This document shows, piece by piece, positions 38,401 through 51,100 of a stretch of DNA of 64,000 nt (its first letter is position 1; every line of letters begins with the position of its first letter). Source of the stretch: Oreocharis arfaki (taxonomy: Eukaryota > Chordata > Aves > Passeriformes > Paramythiidae); the NCBI GenBank assembly GCA_013398015.1, contig VZRR01009797.1, positions 62,166 to 126,165 of the forward strand. Reading direction: 5' to 3'. Under the pieces are notes generated by a model, which made no database searches, was not told the DNA's origin, and saw only the letters and a program-made list of their open reading frames with translations. A program made the translations under genes and the position numbers.

Positions 38401-41400
38401 ACCTCAAGTGTAGGGGGCCAGACCTTCAGCTGGAGTAAATTGTTGTGGCTCAGCGGAACTGGTTTCTCAGAGCACTGTTTTATTTTGTGAATAATGAAAT
38501 CTAGGAGGTAACCGCTCTATCAGCGCGTTGCTATTTCATTGGTGACAATGGCAGCAGCGGATGGGTGACACAATGTGAAGTGTTTGTTGCAGCCTTCCTA
38601 CGCAAGCCACAGAAGAGGCAGTGAGTATTTTTTTCAAGAAGTCTGCCAACGACTAACTCACATCTGCTTTGGTTTAATGAAAAATAAAAAGAAAAGAAAG
38701 CAATATTGACAGCAGGTATAAACAATAAGTGGATGTTTCAGCTCTGTTTCATACTTAATAAACCCCAGGAAATACCTATTAAAATCTATTGATTTTTCCC
38801 AAGACCGTTACCACCTCTGAATTTAAATGATGGAGGGGCTGGTGTGCTGAGAGTCATGAGTGCTGGGGAATTCTGCACTCCCGTGGTGACTGATAGAAAT
38901 ATTATAAGATGGAGATCAGACAGGAACACAATGTACAGCTGCTCACATAGTCTTTTTAGGAAGAGCAACCACAGTCTGCTTTCACAGGCCTAACTAGAGC
39001 ACAGGGGAATTGGAGCAGAATTTCATCTCGCTCACTTACGCCACAGCTCCTTTTCAGCATCAGAAGCAGGAGCCTCCTCTGTGCATGAAGCCAAAAGATA
39101 GCTCTCTCCTTGGCTGCTAGGGGAAAAAGGACACTGCTTGACTTCTCTGCACAGGGGTAGTCATGGGCTAATGTCAGTCCTTGCTAGAGGACCTGCTGTA
39201 GAGCCACCATCACCCTTTCAGAGCCAGGCTGACTAGCATAGGAGTAAAAAAAAAAAATTTCTGTCATACCTATTTTTAGAAGTACTCATTAACTTTCACA
39301 TCACAGATATTCACAGATATATACACAAATATTTTCGAGGGTTCACAATCAACTCAGAAGTTTTCGTCTAATACTGGGTTTTGTTAGACTGTTTTCAAAA
39401 TCCAGCCTGGTTTTTAAGGGTGGGAATTTAGCCAGCTTATCTATAGGAATGCAAACATTAGACATTAGGTCTAAGTTGAGATGGTGCCTCTGGCTGATCA
39501 CAGATGTTTAACACAAGTGGGAGGGTTCAGTTTCTGCCTGTGCCCGTGTGTGTTCACTGAGTACAGCGTGGAAGCCAGGGCTTAGCTCACACCATCCTCG
39601 CTCCCTCCACAAGCTAAACAGGGCTGAAACAAATCCTACCCCAGAGCCTGTAACACAGAAGAGGCTATGATAAGTGATTTGACTTAATTTGCCTTAAATA
39701 ACTAAAACCAGGCAGGAGGCTGGAATTTGTTAAACAATTTGGCAGTTATTTTGGGGGTGATGGTGAAAATAGTGCAATCTACACTATCTCTGGTCTCTTT
39801 TCAGGAAGTCACCAGCAACTGTTGGCGGGGATGTTTGCAGCAGATGAGCTCTGTGTCCCCTTTTCTCACTGCAACCCCTTTCCTGCTTGTTGAAAATGAC
39901 AGCAGGGTGGGACCATCTGCCTCACCACTATAGTTCTGAAATATTTGTCGTGGTCTGGAGTGACTTTCTTGGGCAGGATGACCATCCAGCAATGATCCCT
40001 GCAGTGAGTGGCCTTGACAGAGCTCTCGGGAAGTGGCTGTGTTTCAAGCACAGGGTTACTTGTGCTCCTGAGGGTAGCACATGAGCAATGGGCTATTTCT
40101 GGCAGTTGTCATCATGGACTGGTACACATCCCGTGATGATATTTTTTCCTGCACCTTGCAGGTTTGGGGGTGGCATCCTGAGGAGTGCTGCTGGTTTCTG
40201 TTCGAGTTTTTTTCCAATACCTCTCATGTATTCCTTCACAAATTAAATTTACCTTTGGCAGTGATCCCAGCACCATATAAATTTTGAGTCTGTGGCTTTT
40301 TCCAAGTAAATATCTGGGACTAAAATGTTGGGAGTAAACTACACAGAAGATTAAAGAAATAGATATCAATATTTTTTTTTCCAATAAAGAATAGATCACT
40401 TGCTTTGAACAGAATAGGTGAATGAAAATGGCAGATGAATGGTTAAAGCCTCAACTTGTTTACTGCTAAAATTGAAATGTTTTCCACTCTTTAAAATTTA
40501 CGCAGATGTTTTACCCTCAAAATTGGCATCACTAATTCTTAGGCTAAGAGAGTGAGCTGAAATATGACAGGAAAAGCAAACAGAGTTTTTTTCTTACAAG
40601 ATATAACCAGAAGGTCAGAACTATATAAAGTGTGCTGAGGCTTTTGTGAAAAATGATGTTTTTAATCTGAAATGACCTTCTTGCATTTCTAAACTCAGTT
40701 ATCGATCAAATATAGAAAAATCTATAATGTTTTCTGTGTGAATCATTTTGCTTTACAAGGTGGAATTGAGGAAAGGAAAAACATAATACAAAGTAACAAA
40801 AGCCAAAAATCTCCTAAATCAACTAGCACTTTCATACAGTTTTAAAATACTAGAAAGATAAAATTTCCTAAAGCATTCCTAAAACAAAAATATTAGTGAA
40901 ATTTTCAAGGTATTTTATACAAGAGTTATGCTCTTCCATCAGCTCTACAACTGTGATGGTCAAGCTAACTTGCTGAAAAATAGTGCGTTAATTCTACATT
41001 TCCTGTATTTTTTATTGCTTTCATTGCCAGTGTTCGTGAAACGTTAATAGGCACTCATATCAACCAATATGTGCCTGCAGCTTCAGCTTCATCTCAACAT
41101 GCTATTATGTGATCACTACATAATGCATCAGAAATTACTTCTCATTATTGTTTTTAATCATGATGATTAACTTGGATGCCTCCTTCAAAAGTCTAATTCT
41201 GTGTCTTTATTTGAAATCATGAGAGACCTTCGAACCTGAGACATGCCAGAACCAGACAGACAAATTATGTCATCAACCCTTATTTTATTACTGGTTACAT
41301 GGCAAGTTTGTGCTCTTTGGTGAGTCTGTCCATGCAGTAAACAGCCTTTTTTGGTGACGCTGTATACGGATAGTGAATAACACATTCAGTTAACTAGCTT

Positions 41401-44400
41401 TCCAGAGAGGCAGAATGTGAGGAAGCAGAGATCATTTATTTATGGCACAATTCATATTTTAAAGCCATCATTTATTTATAGTGTTGATGCAGTTTTCTTA
41501 CTACTATCATATCACAGTTGCCTATGATTTCAAATAACATGAGACCCCATATATTCCACAAACCAACACCCAGTCACCACGGGCTGGGAGTGCAGCTTTC
41601 TAGTGTACACTGCACAGAAGAACATCAGAGCAAAATAATCCTTCATGCATAATTCACAAATCCAGTCTCTGCATGCTTTATGCACTGCTGAATTACTTGG
41701 TTGTGCTGAGGTAATTCAGAATGAGCTAAAAAGCAAATTATGGCAGGCATGTCCTGTAACATTATTATTCTGCAGGCCTGGATTTTGAAATTGCTGTTTT
41801 TGAGACCTGATTCTGAAATATAATGTATTCAGCCTCCATTATATTTCAGCCCAGTGTCTTATGTCTGAGGACGTCTGTGGACTTGCTTCAAAAGATTACA
41901 CTGTCCAGAAACTCTATTTGATTTCCTTCTTTTTGCCTGAAATGGGCATTGACATTTTAAAATCATTAAATGCAATCTGTTTCAAATGCTCACAAAAGGT
42001 CACAAAGGCTATGGGACTGCCCCTGCTATGCTACACCACCACAGCCCTGATCCACTTTAGCAGGGGGACTAAGTGCTCAAGGCATTCAAAATCGAGCTCC
42101 TAATGTATTAAGTGCATCAGTAATAGTCACAGCTCTGCTAGAATTTCCATTTCAAGGTCTATATTACCAAGAGGAACTGTCTGTTTGGGATGCAGTTGAC
42201 TTTAAAAGGGTTTTACTATTTTGTTGGATCAGAGTCTGAGCACACACTTGATCTTTTCAGGATTTAGTTTTTCTTTTTCTGCAAAACATGGTTTGCATCA
42301 TTTTGGCTTGGGTTTTTTTGGTGGAGAGCAGAGAGGGGGGAGGTAAAAAAATGTAGTTGAGGCACAGTCTGAAAGAAATACCAACAGCATATTGCATGAA
42401 TCTGCAGCTGTTTACAAGACTCTCTTTAATTTCACACCAAAAGTATCTGATGACAACCTAAAAGAAAAAGGAATAACTCTAGAAAAGAGAACAGCTGTGA
42501 CATGAATACCTTTCTTTCACACACTGCATTGTTGTGTATTTGACATCAGAAAGACAATATCTCAAGTTACTGAAGAGACAAAAGTTCACCCATTTGGAGA
42601 ATAAGATCCAAAATGCACTAAGTTTGCTAAATTTAATCTGATTTATGTAGCACTGGACCAAGTTTTAAGGCTGCATTTTTCATTTACCGAAAGTAGTACT
42701 CAGCCCTAAATCTCTTCTGTCAGGTCAGACTATGGCCAGACATAGTTTTTTAAGAAATCCACACTCTCCTATTTCCAGCTCTTCCTCCTCCCTCTGGATG
42801 CCCCCTTGTCTCCATTGTGCCAGGGCAGTATTTGCCTGGCCATGTGGTGAAGACTTTTCTCACCCTGATCCCAAGTTCACGGCACATCTGTGTGAGCAGC
42901 TGTGCTGGCACAGCAGAAGTGGCTGTAGAGGCTCATGAGCGGCCTGGATGCTCCCCACAGCATTCCCACCAAGAAATGTACCCAGGGCTGCAGCCTAACT
43001 TTCAGCTGGGCACTCCTGTGCCCCAGTAGCAATATCACAGCCCTCAGTCCCAGCCACCAGAACTACACCAGCACTGTTGTAGGAGAGAAACAAATGTTAT
43101 TATGTAGTTTATCCAGAGTAATGCTGCCAGCTTTGCTGTTTCTCAGAGCTCTCCTTAGCTAACAGATAAGGCAGGCATCAGACCTGGCCATATGCACAAA
43201 CCCGCACACATCTGTGTATTGATCTGTGCCTTTTGGGCACAGTGAGAGACTCAAAAGCAGTGCACGGGCGTGCTGAAAAGTCACACGCAAAAAAATCCTG
43301 AAAGCCCAGATGTGGTCTGGACTGAAAATGATACAAAGCCCCCAATATTTGCACTGAAAATTTTTTTCCCAAATGTATACGCAGTTGGTCTTGCAGGACA
43401 AATAACTCCTTTTTGCAACTCTTTAGATCAAAGCCATAGTAAAATGCTGCCACACAGCTCAGAGAAGCCCATCCATATTAGTCACATTTTTTGCCATGTT
43501 TGGTTCCAAAGGGATGTAGTTTACTGTATGGATATTTTAATGAAATAAAGGCCACCACGGTGCACCAGTGCAGACCACCACTGGTCTTACTTGTACAGCG
43601 GTATGGTAGTTTGCAGAGATTGCAAGGGCTGCATTCAGAAAAGGCTACGTGTGACTATAGTGAGAACGCAGAAGAATTTAAGGTTGTGGAATCAAAAGTG
43701 AGATCTGGGAATCTCACTTCAACCTTTGTTTATAATCCAGCACAGTCACTCCTGAATTTGTCTGAGAGAAGAGAGGTGATTGAAAGGAATATCTGTCCAG
43801 TGTGGCAACTGACCTACGGATACAAGGATGAGATTCCTTCCTCCTCATTTAGAAGTTTACATCACAGACTTCTGTCTCTGATCTAATTGTGTAGACTCCC
43901 TTTACAGTCATTGGAATCAGGCACTTCTAAAAGGTAATTTATCTGACCTGTTCTAAATGAGTCTCTGAGGAAAAAATTCACTATACTTAGGAAATGCATG
44001 TTCCTTGCCAGAGACCAAAAAGTGCGTGTGGATGGTGACAAAGACACTGCAAGTTAGGCAAGAAGGATCTTACTTCAAGTAAAGGATTCCCAGAAAAAAT
44101 TATTCTGGCATTTTCCAGATTCAGGCTGTAGCTTATCCCCATTTATCTTCTGTTATGGATGGGCAGGAACAGGTGACATCAGATAGACGTGTTTCTTTGA
44201 CCCCTGGGAAGCACTGTGCTTATGCAGCCCCCTTGCCCCAACATCTAAGCAGCGAAGCAGTGCGAAATATGCAGTCACTCATAAACAGAAACTGTTGATG
44301 AGCGAAACGTGCATGTCCTAACATCTCATCAGCTTTAGAACTGGTACTATTTTAGGCTTCAACAAACGATTTCATAGCAAAGGTCTGGCGGGGCCAGCAG

Positions 44401-44907
44401 TAACTGCAGAAAAAGAATCACTTCTTATAAGCTAATTTTGCACTCAAGAAAGTTACACAGGGTTCTTGTAGCCAAATGAAGCTCCTTCTGTCCCGTGCCT
44501 CACCACCTGTAACAGCTCAGGTTTTCTCTTCTGAAACCTGGTAGGGTCAAGTGACCTGTGCAAGCCCATGACCTTTCCATGCTTCTGTACCACTTTGAGC
44601 TGAGCTTTTAGCAGTGCTCATGAAACACCCCTAAGCACAGCATCCTGCCTGTGGGCTGTGTTCCCAGTCTCAGAGACAGGACTTGCAGCAAGTGCACATG
44701 CAACAAAGCCACAAATGCAGAGAGTGTAGGTCTCATTCCCCCCTCGGCTCCTGAGGTGTTCTATATGGAATACATGTCCTTTCCAGATTCACTCCTTGTT
44801 TAACTTACTCTTGCATAGGTGTTGTCATGAATTTGAAACCTGATGCAGAAGATTAATTTGTCTGTGATCTACAGATGGATAAATTCTTCATCTGAATAAA
44901 CTGCTTC
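35424..44907. other. Unassigned non-coding stretch
   Basis: No gene is recognised. The longest frames are 145 codons at 36892-37329 and 131 codons at 43491-43886, both on the plus strand and without family resemblance. A slightly GC-richer patch lies at 42.75-43.1 kb. No CR1 or LTR end was seen. Confidence 0.5.
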
Positions 44908-45177
44908 AGAGAAGAGAAGAGAAGAGAAGAGAAGAGAAGAGAAGAGAAGAGAAGAGAAGAGAAGAGAAGAGANNNNNNNNNNNNNNNNNNNNNNNNNNNN
45001 NNNNNNNNNNNNNNNNNNNNNNNNNNNNNNNNNNNNNNNNNNNNNNNNNNNNNNNNNNNNNNNNNNNNNNNNNNNNNNNNNNNNNNNNNNNNNNNNNNNN
45101 NNNNNNNNNNNNNNNNNNNNNNAAAAGAAAAGAAGAAAAGAAAAGAAAAGAAAAAAGAAAAGAAAAGAAAAAAGAAA
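44908..45177. repeat. Compound purine microsatellite (GAAGA)n / (AAAAG)n
   Basis: The left arm is a near-perfect GAAGA pentamer array (44908-44972). The right arm is a less regular AAAAG array with some longer A runs (45123-45177). They are separated by a gap. The plus strand is purely purine in both arms, so the whole tract is a long polypurine-polypyrimidine block. The frame at 44869-45186 on the minus strand, with Ser-Leu-Leu-Phe repeats, is a product of the array. Confidence 0.95.
44973..45122. other. Assembly gap, 150 N
   Basis: A run of 150 undetermined bases inside the purine microsatellite. The repeat type changes across it, so the junction between the two arrays is hidden in the gap. 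Confidence 0.98.
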
Positions 45178-48100
45178 TAGTGACATTATTGTATTTAGGT
45201 TATGTTTTGGTGCCTACACAATTAATTCAGAAAGTTATCTACAGCGAGATAGCAAGATATTTTTAGTGTATGATGGTTCAATACTGCTAAGCTTCTGCAA
45301 TCCTTAAGTAGCTCTTCTACGGTGCACTTTAAAATTACATTTTACACGTATGTATGGCAGTTTGTAGTCTACTTAAAATAAATATTTCCCATATATCCAT
45401 ATGCATGATCCACACTTATTTTGTAGTACAAGATGTGCTGACAGAGATTAAAAGATTGCAACACAGCAGAAGGCGTTGTGCTATCTTGCAAGTGCAAAGT
45501 AGGTACCTTTATCCGACTCAGTTTTGAGCATCTGTCTTCCAATTCATAACAGCTCGTCCCACATAAAGCTATAACCACCTCTTAAGCCTCATTTCTTCAG
45601 GCACTGACATTGTAGGCTCTTTGGGGTTGTAGCAAATAAAAACCTAAATGGTAAGTCCCAAGTGTGAAAATGCTTAAACGGCAAAGTTTTCTTATTGCAG
45701 TTTTCAACAGAGCCTTCTCACTGGGGCAAATCCCCAGAGTGGGTTTGACAACGGCTAATAATACTGATTTTCATCACAAGGATGTAACGACTTGCCTTTA
45801 AGGGTGGGGCTGGGAAAAAAAACCCTTCCTTTAAACCCATATTTCCTTCCAAAACTGAATACCTTGCAAAACTCTAGAAGCAGGGGTCTCTTGCTTCCCT
45901 GGGCCTTGTTATAAAGCTAATACGGTCAGACTAAAGTTGTGCCCAGGCTCAGTCAGGAGTGAGGCACGCTGGGCGCTGCAGTGAGCAAGGAGGCCACATG
46001 AGGATGCTTGCTGTGCTTTTTGCCCATCTGGAGGGGTGTTAATACCCATTCCTGCTGGGGAGGCTGAGGTAGCAGGGCACAGGGCACATCAGAGTTGTGC
46101 TGCAGCCCAGCATGCTCTTGGCAGCACCGCCGCTCATTGCCTCCCACCCCGCTGCTGGGGCACTGGTGTCAGCCCTCTTCGCTTGCTTCTCTCACCAGCA
46201 CCATGGATGGGGCACAGTGCTGCAGGTTCTGCCTTGAAAGTCATAGGATGTGTTTTATTCTGCTTTGCTGTCTTCAAAATTTTTTTGTCCTGTTGGACCA
46301 GAAGCACAGTAAAATCCAGGCTGGCTCCTTGGGAAGTGGAATGGTGTTGTCCCACTGCTGACAAAGTGATGGCAGTGAAATTATAAATCACAGTAACAAG
46401 TCTTAATCCTCTGGCTTTTTCTGTCTCCACCTTTGCCTCTCCCATTGTTTCTGGCACCTCCTTTTTGCACACTTGGAAGGGATTTGAAGATATTTTTACT
46501 GGCAAATAGCAATGGATTCTGTATAACAGGGTTTCTTGTAAGGAGAGCAAGATCAAACAAAGAAATGCAATTTAGACGAAAGTAGTATCAAAACTTGCAA
46601 GCAAATGTGTGAGGAACTGAACTGCGGTATTTCTATTGCCCTTCCTAGCACAGGCTAAGTAGGTCCCTCACCTCTCAGCTCATCGCCTCATGTGTTTGAC
46701 AAGGAGAAATCCCTGGAAGCTTGCTGCTGTTTCAGACATATGAGCTGGGAAAGGAATTTGTCATGTAGCAAACGGGCAGGACCTTTATGTGTCTGACCTT
46801 CCCTCAGGACTGTGGTGGAGGAGGCACACTTCACTGGGATTGCCTGAGCTGAGCACACCAAAGAGACACTGCAAAAAATCTGCCGTGCTTCCTTTCCAAG
46901 CAAAGACTGCAAAATCTCCCTTGTTTACTCCACACTAATTCTCAAGCAGTAAGTGAAAAGTAAGTTTCATGAAGTGTTGCTACCAAAGTAAGAAATACAG
47001 GAGCCAAAGGCATATGAGCTGTGGAAAGGAATATTTAGGAACATTTAATACTTTCATTAAAGTAATTAATAATTTAAAAAAATAACAATGTTAAGAATCT
47101 TTTTAGACTACCAACTCGCTAAAATTTTGTTAGAGAAGGACAAAAAACAAATCCCACAATCTCTCCTAAAGCAAGCAAACTCTCTTAAATAATTGCCCAT
47201 CGCATCTATATTTCCTAAATATGATGCCAGCAGTGGAAATAAAAGAACATCAGGTATAGAAGTCTCTTATTTTCCATAGTTTTCAAAGATTTTTATAGAC
47301 TCTCACTATCTATTACAGTATTTCCCAAGATGGTATATGATTAGCTGTTGACTCTGTGGTTCAGCCAGTATTTTGAAAGACTAATAATGAAGCAAAATAT
47401 TTGGTTGGTATTAGTAACCTCGTATACAGAACAAAACCTATCCAAGAGAAGAAAATAATCTATGACAGGACACTTATCTAGGAGGAAGATACAATCTATT
47501 TTCTGACATTTTTAAATTTTCAACTGCAGTGTATGAAGATCAGTGAAAAACAATGTACATTTGATTCAAGTCCCATAGTATGAAATGTATTTTTCTGAAA
47601 AAGATCTGGACAATTTCTAATATTTCTGAAATTCCTTTTTCCAGAATGAATGGCCTTTCCAGATCAGTAGCAGAGAAAGAGGAAGAAATTCTGAAAAATT
47701 AAAGGTTACAAAGTCAAGCACTGTTTGGTGAAAAAGTGAAAAAGTGGTGACAAGTAGGGATTCTAATAATTTAATGCTTAATGTATTACTAAAAATTTTG
47801 CCTATGGCAATCATTGCTGCACATTAATTAAAAAAAAAAAAAAAAATCCTGCCCTAGAGTACAGAAAGTCCTCCCCTATCAGCAGGTATTCTTCAGTCTG
47901 TTTTCGTGATTATTTGAATCTAGATCTCATCCTCTATGCTATTCAAAGGTACTTTAAATGCAGGGTCATTAGAGTCCTCTTAGTGTTTTCTCATTACAGC
48001 CCAGAGATGCCAAAAGCAATTTTTATAGTTGCTACGTAAAACCATAAAAGAACGGTTGTTGATTCTCTCCTCTCATAAATCCATGTTGCTTACTGAACTG

Positions 48101-51100
48101 GTCCTGCAGGAACTGGACGGCAAATGCTGCACAGCTGTGTTAATCCACTTTCTTGGATGAATGTGGGACAAGCCGGGGCCAGAACGAGCAAAGGTCACAG
48201 TTGTACCATACTCTCGAACCCATAAAGGGAATACCAGAATCGTAACATCCATGTGCTTCTAATAAAGATACAATAATTAACCTTGCTCTGTACCTTACCT
48301 GTTTGAGCAAAGGATACTTTATGTGCAAGAGCAGCTCTTCTGGAAGGAGTTTATAATTGCTGCTGTTTCTGACAGCAAGGGAAAGTACTGTGAGCCTAAA
48401 GCAACTGGGCAGAAGGGTGTCATGGCTGAGCATTAGGAAAGTTTCTTAGTCCTTTATCCAATCTTTTCAGGTGCAGCAATCTGCCTCTTAAGGAGAAAAT
48501 CTTTTGTTTTTCATCCCCTTCTGATCCTTTTACCTAAGAAGCTGCGATGAGACATGTCTGCAGGGATAGCTGTGCTATTTGTGTTAGATCAGATGCATGT
48601 TTATGTTACCAGCTGAGCAAACCAAGAAAAAAAATACAGCAAAGGAGAGATAAATATTTGCATATCAGATAATAGCGTCAGAAGTACAGCATCATTTCTA
48701 AGCCACAGGCTGCTTACAGGGGTTTGTTTGTTGTTGTTATTGCTTTTTTGAAAGAGAGATATTAAGTTCTGAGTCTTACCCGTGCAATATTTCAAGCTCT
48801 CACAGGTAGAGGCGGTAATTATAAGGCTTCATTCATTGAGAAAAATGCTGAAAGCCTGAGGGGCATGGTTTCTTTGTATGGTATAATTGTACTTCCTTCT
48901 CATAACAGGCTGGTGCTTATTTCTCATAACAGCCATGTAAGCATAAATACTCACCTTTAGCAGACCCAAACCACCGTCCATTCATGACAGGGGAAAGAGT
49001 TTCATGGTCCTCATCAAGTGCTGCTGGAATGGGCTCCCAAACCCTGTCAAATAAGGCAAATAGGTTTATTGCTCTGAATGGGAATATTCATGTGCTTTGC
49101 CATGTTAGCTGAGGACATCAAGCAACATCTGTATATCTACATCAACAGCAAGTCAGGCACAAGAACACAGTAACAAATACTTCATTTGGAACCAAAAGAT
49201 AGAAATCTCCAGCTGGACAATACCGATTTGAGGTCCCCACCACATGGGACCCATGCACCTTCTAACCATTATTCAACTTGAGTAGACTGCTGCCCTCATA
49301 ATTTCTCTGGCTTTTCTTTTGTTTTTAGCTTCCTTGATTGCTTTTGTTTGTTTCCATGGTTCTTTTAGGCCTTTTAATAAACTTCTTGTGGCTCCCAGAA
49401 ACAGATCTAACACTTCTCACAAAATTCTCAACTTCAGAGCACTCTTTCCCACAGCTCTTTTATGATGGATATTCCAGTTCCAGGGATACAACCTTATAGC
49501 TGAAGCAGACTGCAGACTTTATCAAGGATCTTGTATATAACTTTGAAGAAAAATGCTAAAGCCTTAGTCTTTTCTCTACCCTTAGTTTCTCAACAGTCTT
49601 TTATTCCTTGTGATTAAGCCTGTAAGAAAATAAACATTCTCTCTCTAGAACATATGTTATTTTCTGGAAGTCTGGTTTTTTTTTGTTTCTCGATCCAATC
49701 TGGTAATTTTTTCCCATAACATCCCACCTGCTCCCTAAAAAGAGCAGTCTGACAGCTTCTCTCTCCTTTTTAGAAGTTTTCTAATTAGTCTAATTAAAAG
49801 ATGATAGTCTGTCCCCAAATTGCTCATCTCACCCCCTCCGCTTTCTCCCCAAGGCTCAGTCACTTGCAGGTACAGTCTCCAGGAGTGGTTTGTATGACTG
49901 GACAATCATCAGATTTAATAACTATCATCATTCTCCTAATGGCAGCTTCAAAGATTTCTCTTGCTGGCTCCTGTGGTTTCAGCTCAAGATGAGGGAAGCT
50001 GATAATGGCAAAGATAAACCCCTTCCCTCTGTTTACTGTCTCATTTAACACAGCAGTAGAAGCATCACAGCACACACCTGGGGAAAGACCTCCGTGTCAG
50101 GAAAAACTGATCAATAATGTGCTTATTTGTGAAATCCTTGCTTTAGGTATTAATGGCCAAATAAAATTCAAGAAAAAGCAAAAACTCATTTAATTCTGCT
50201 TTATTTGGAGTTCCGGATAGGAAAAAGCACAGCCAGATGGCAGGAAGCTACCAGTTCATTGACGCCACAGGGTTTGAAACTGCAGGGAAGGGACTTCCCC
50301 ACCTCAGGCATGGTCTGCCTGAGCAGTTCAGAGAAGGCCATAGCCACAATTTTAAGTCTGAAGCTAAATGTCACAATCTGACACTTAATCGGCTTCTCGC
50401 AGTTGAAACCTTTCTCCATGGGACTGTGTGCTTAATAACAACTGAGGGTGGCGTCTCCCAAAACGCAGGGTGTGAGCAGACCCTAAGGGCTCTTCCCTGG
50501 TATTCCAGCTGGCTGACACATCTGAAAGCAAACCTCAGCCTGCTCTAGAAAGATGTACTTGATGGATTTCATCGCCTCCTCATTTATTCATTCCTATACC
50601 AGTGGCCTGTGCCCCATGGCTCAGAGCCTGTCGAACTCCACAATACTTGTTTCTGTGAACCTCCACGGGTATTGGATTGAGCCTCCCCCCAAACAATTTG
50701 TTTTGGAGAGCTTTCCTTTCTAAACATTCCTCCTTTATAGACATTGAAATAGAATTTTTCAAAACTCACAATGTGTCTTGCAGCATATTTGGGGAGGGGC
50801 TGTTGCAATACACAATTATAAAAGTCAGCAATTCTTTTTTATTCTGGAGAAGGAGATTATTGTGTTCTTCTGGCTTCAACTATGGAGGTGTTGATGCAAA
50901 AGAAGACTGCCATGATGCTCAAAATTGAAATTTATACTTTTACAAAAAAAAGTAGTGATTTAAGTCTTATTGTGAGATTTCACCTGCAGACAGATCACCA
51001 TCATACAGACTAATTCCACCATAACAACAAAAAAAGAGACGAAATGGAAAAACTACCTGTTCTTTATTTTAAAAATAATACATAAAAACCTGTCAAATAA

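Noticed and set aside
38537..38550. CATTG-GTGA-CAATG inverted repeat resembling paired SOX sites
   Set aside because: A motif this short is expected by chance in 64 kb, the half-sites face the unusual way, and conservation cannot be judged here.
41228..41236. TTCGAACC resembling a tRNA B box on the minus strand
   Set aside because: There is no A box at the right distance and no cloverleaf pairing around it.
44869..45186. Leucine/phenylalanine/serine-rich frame on the minus strand
   Set aside because: It is a translation of the GAAGA/AAAAG microsatellite and its gap.
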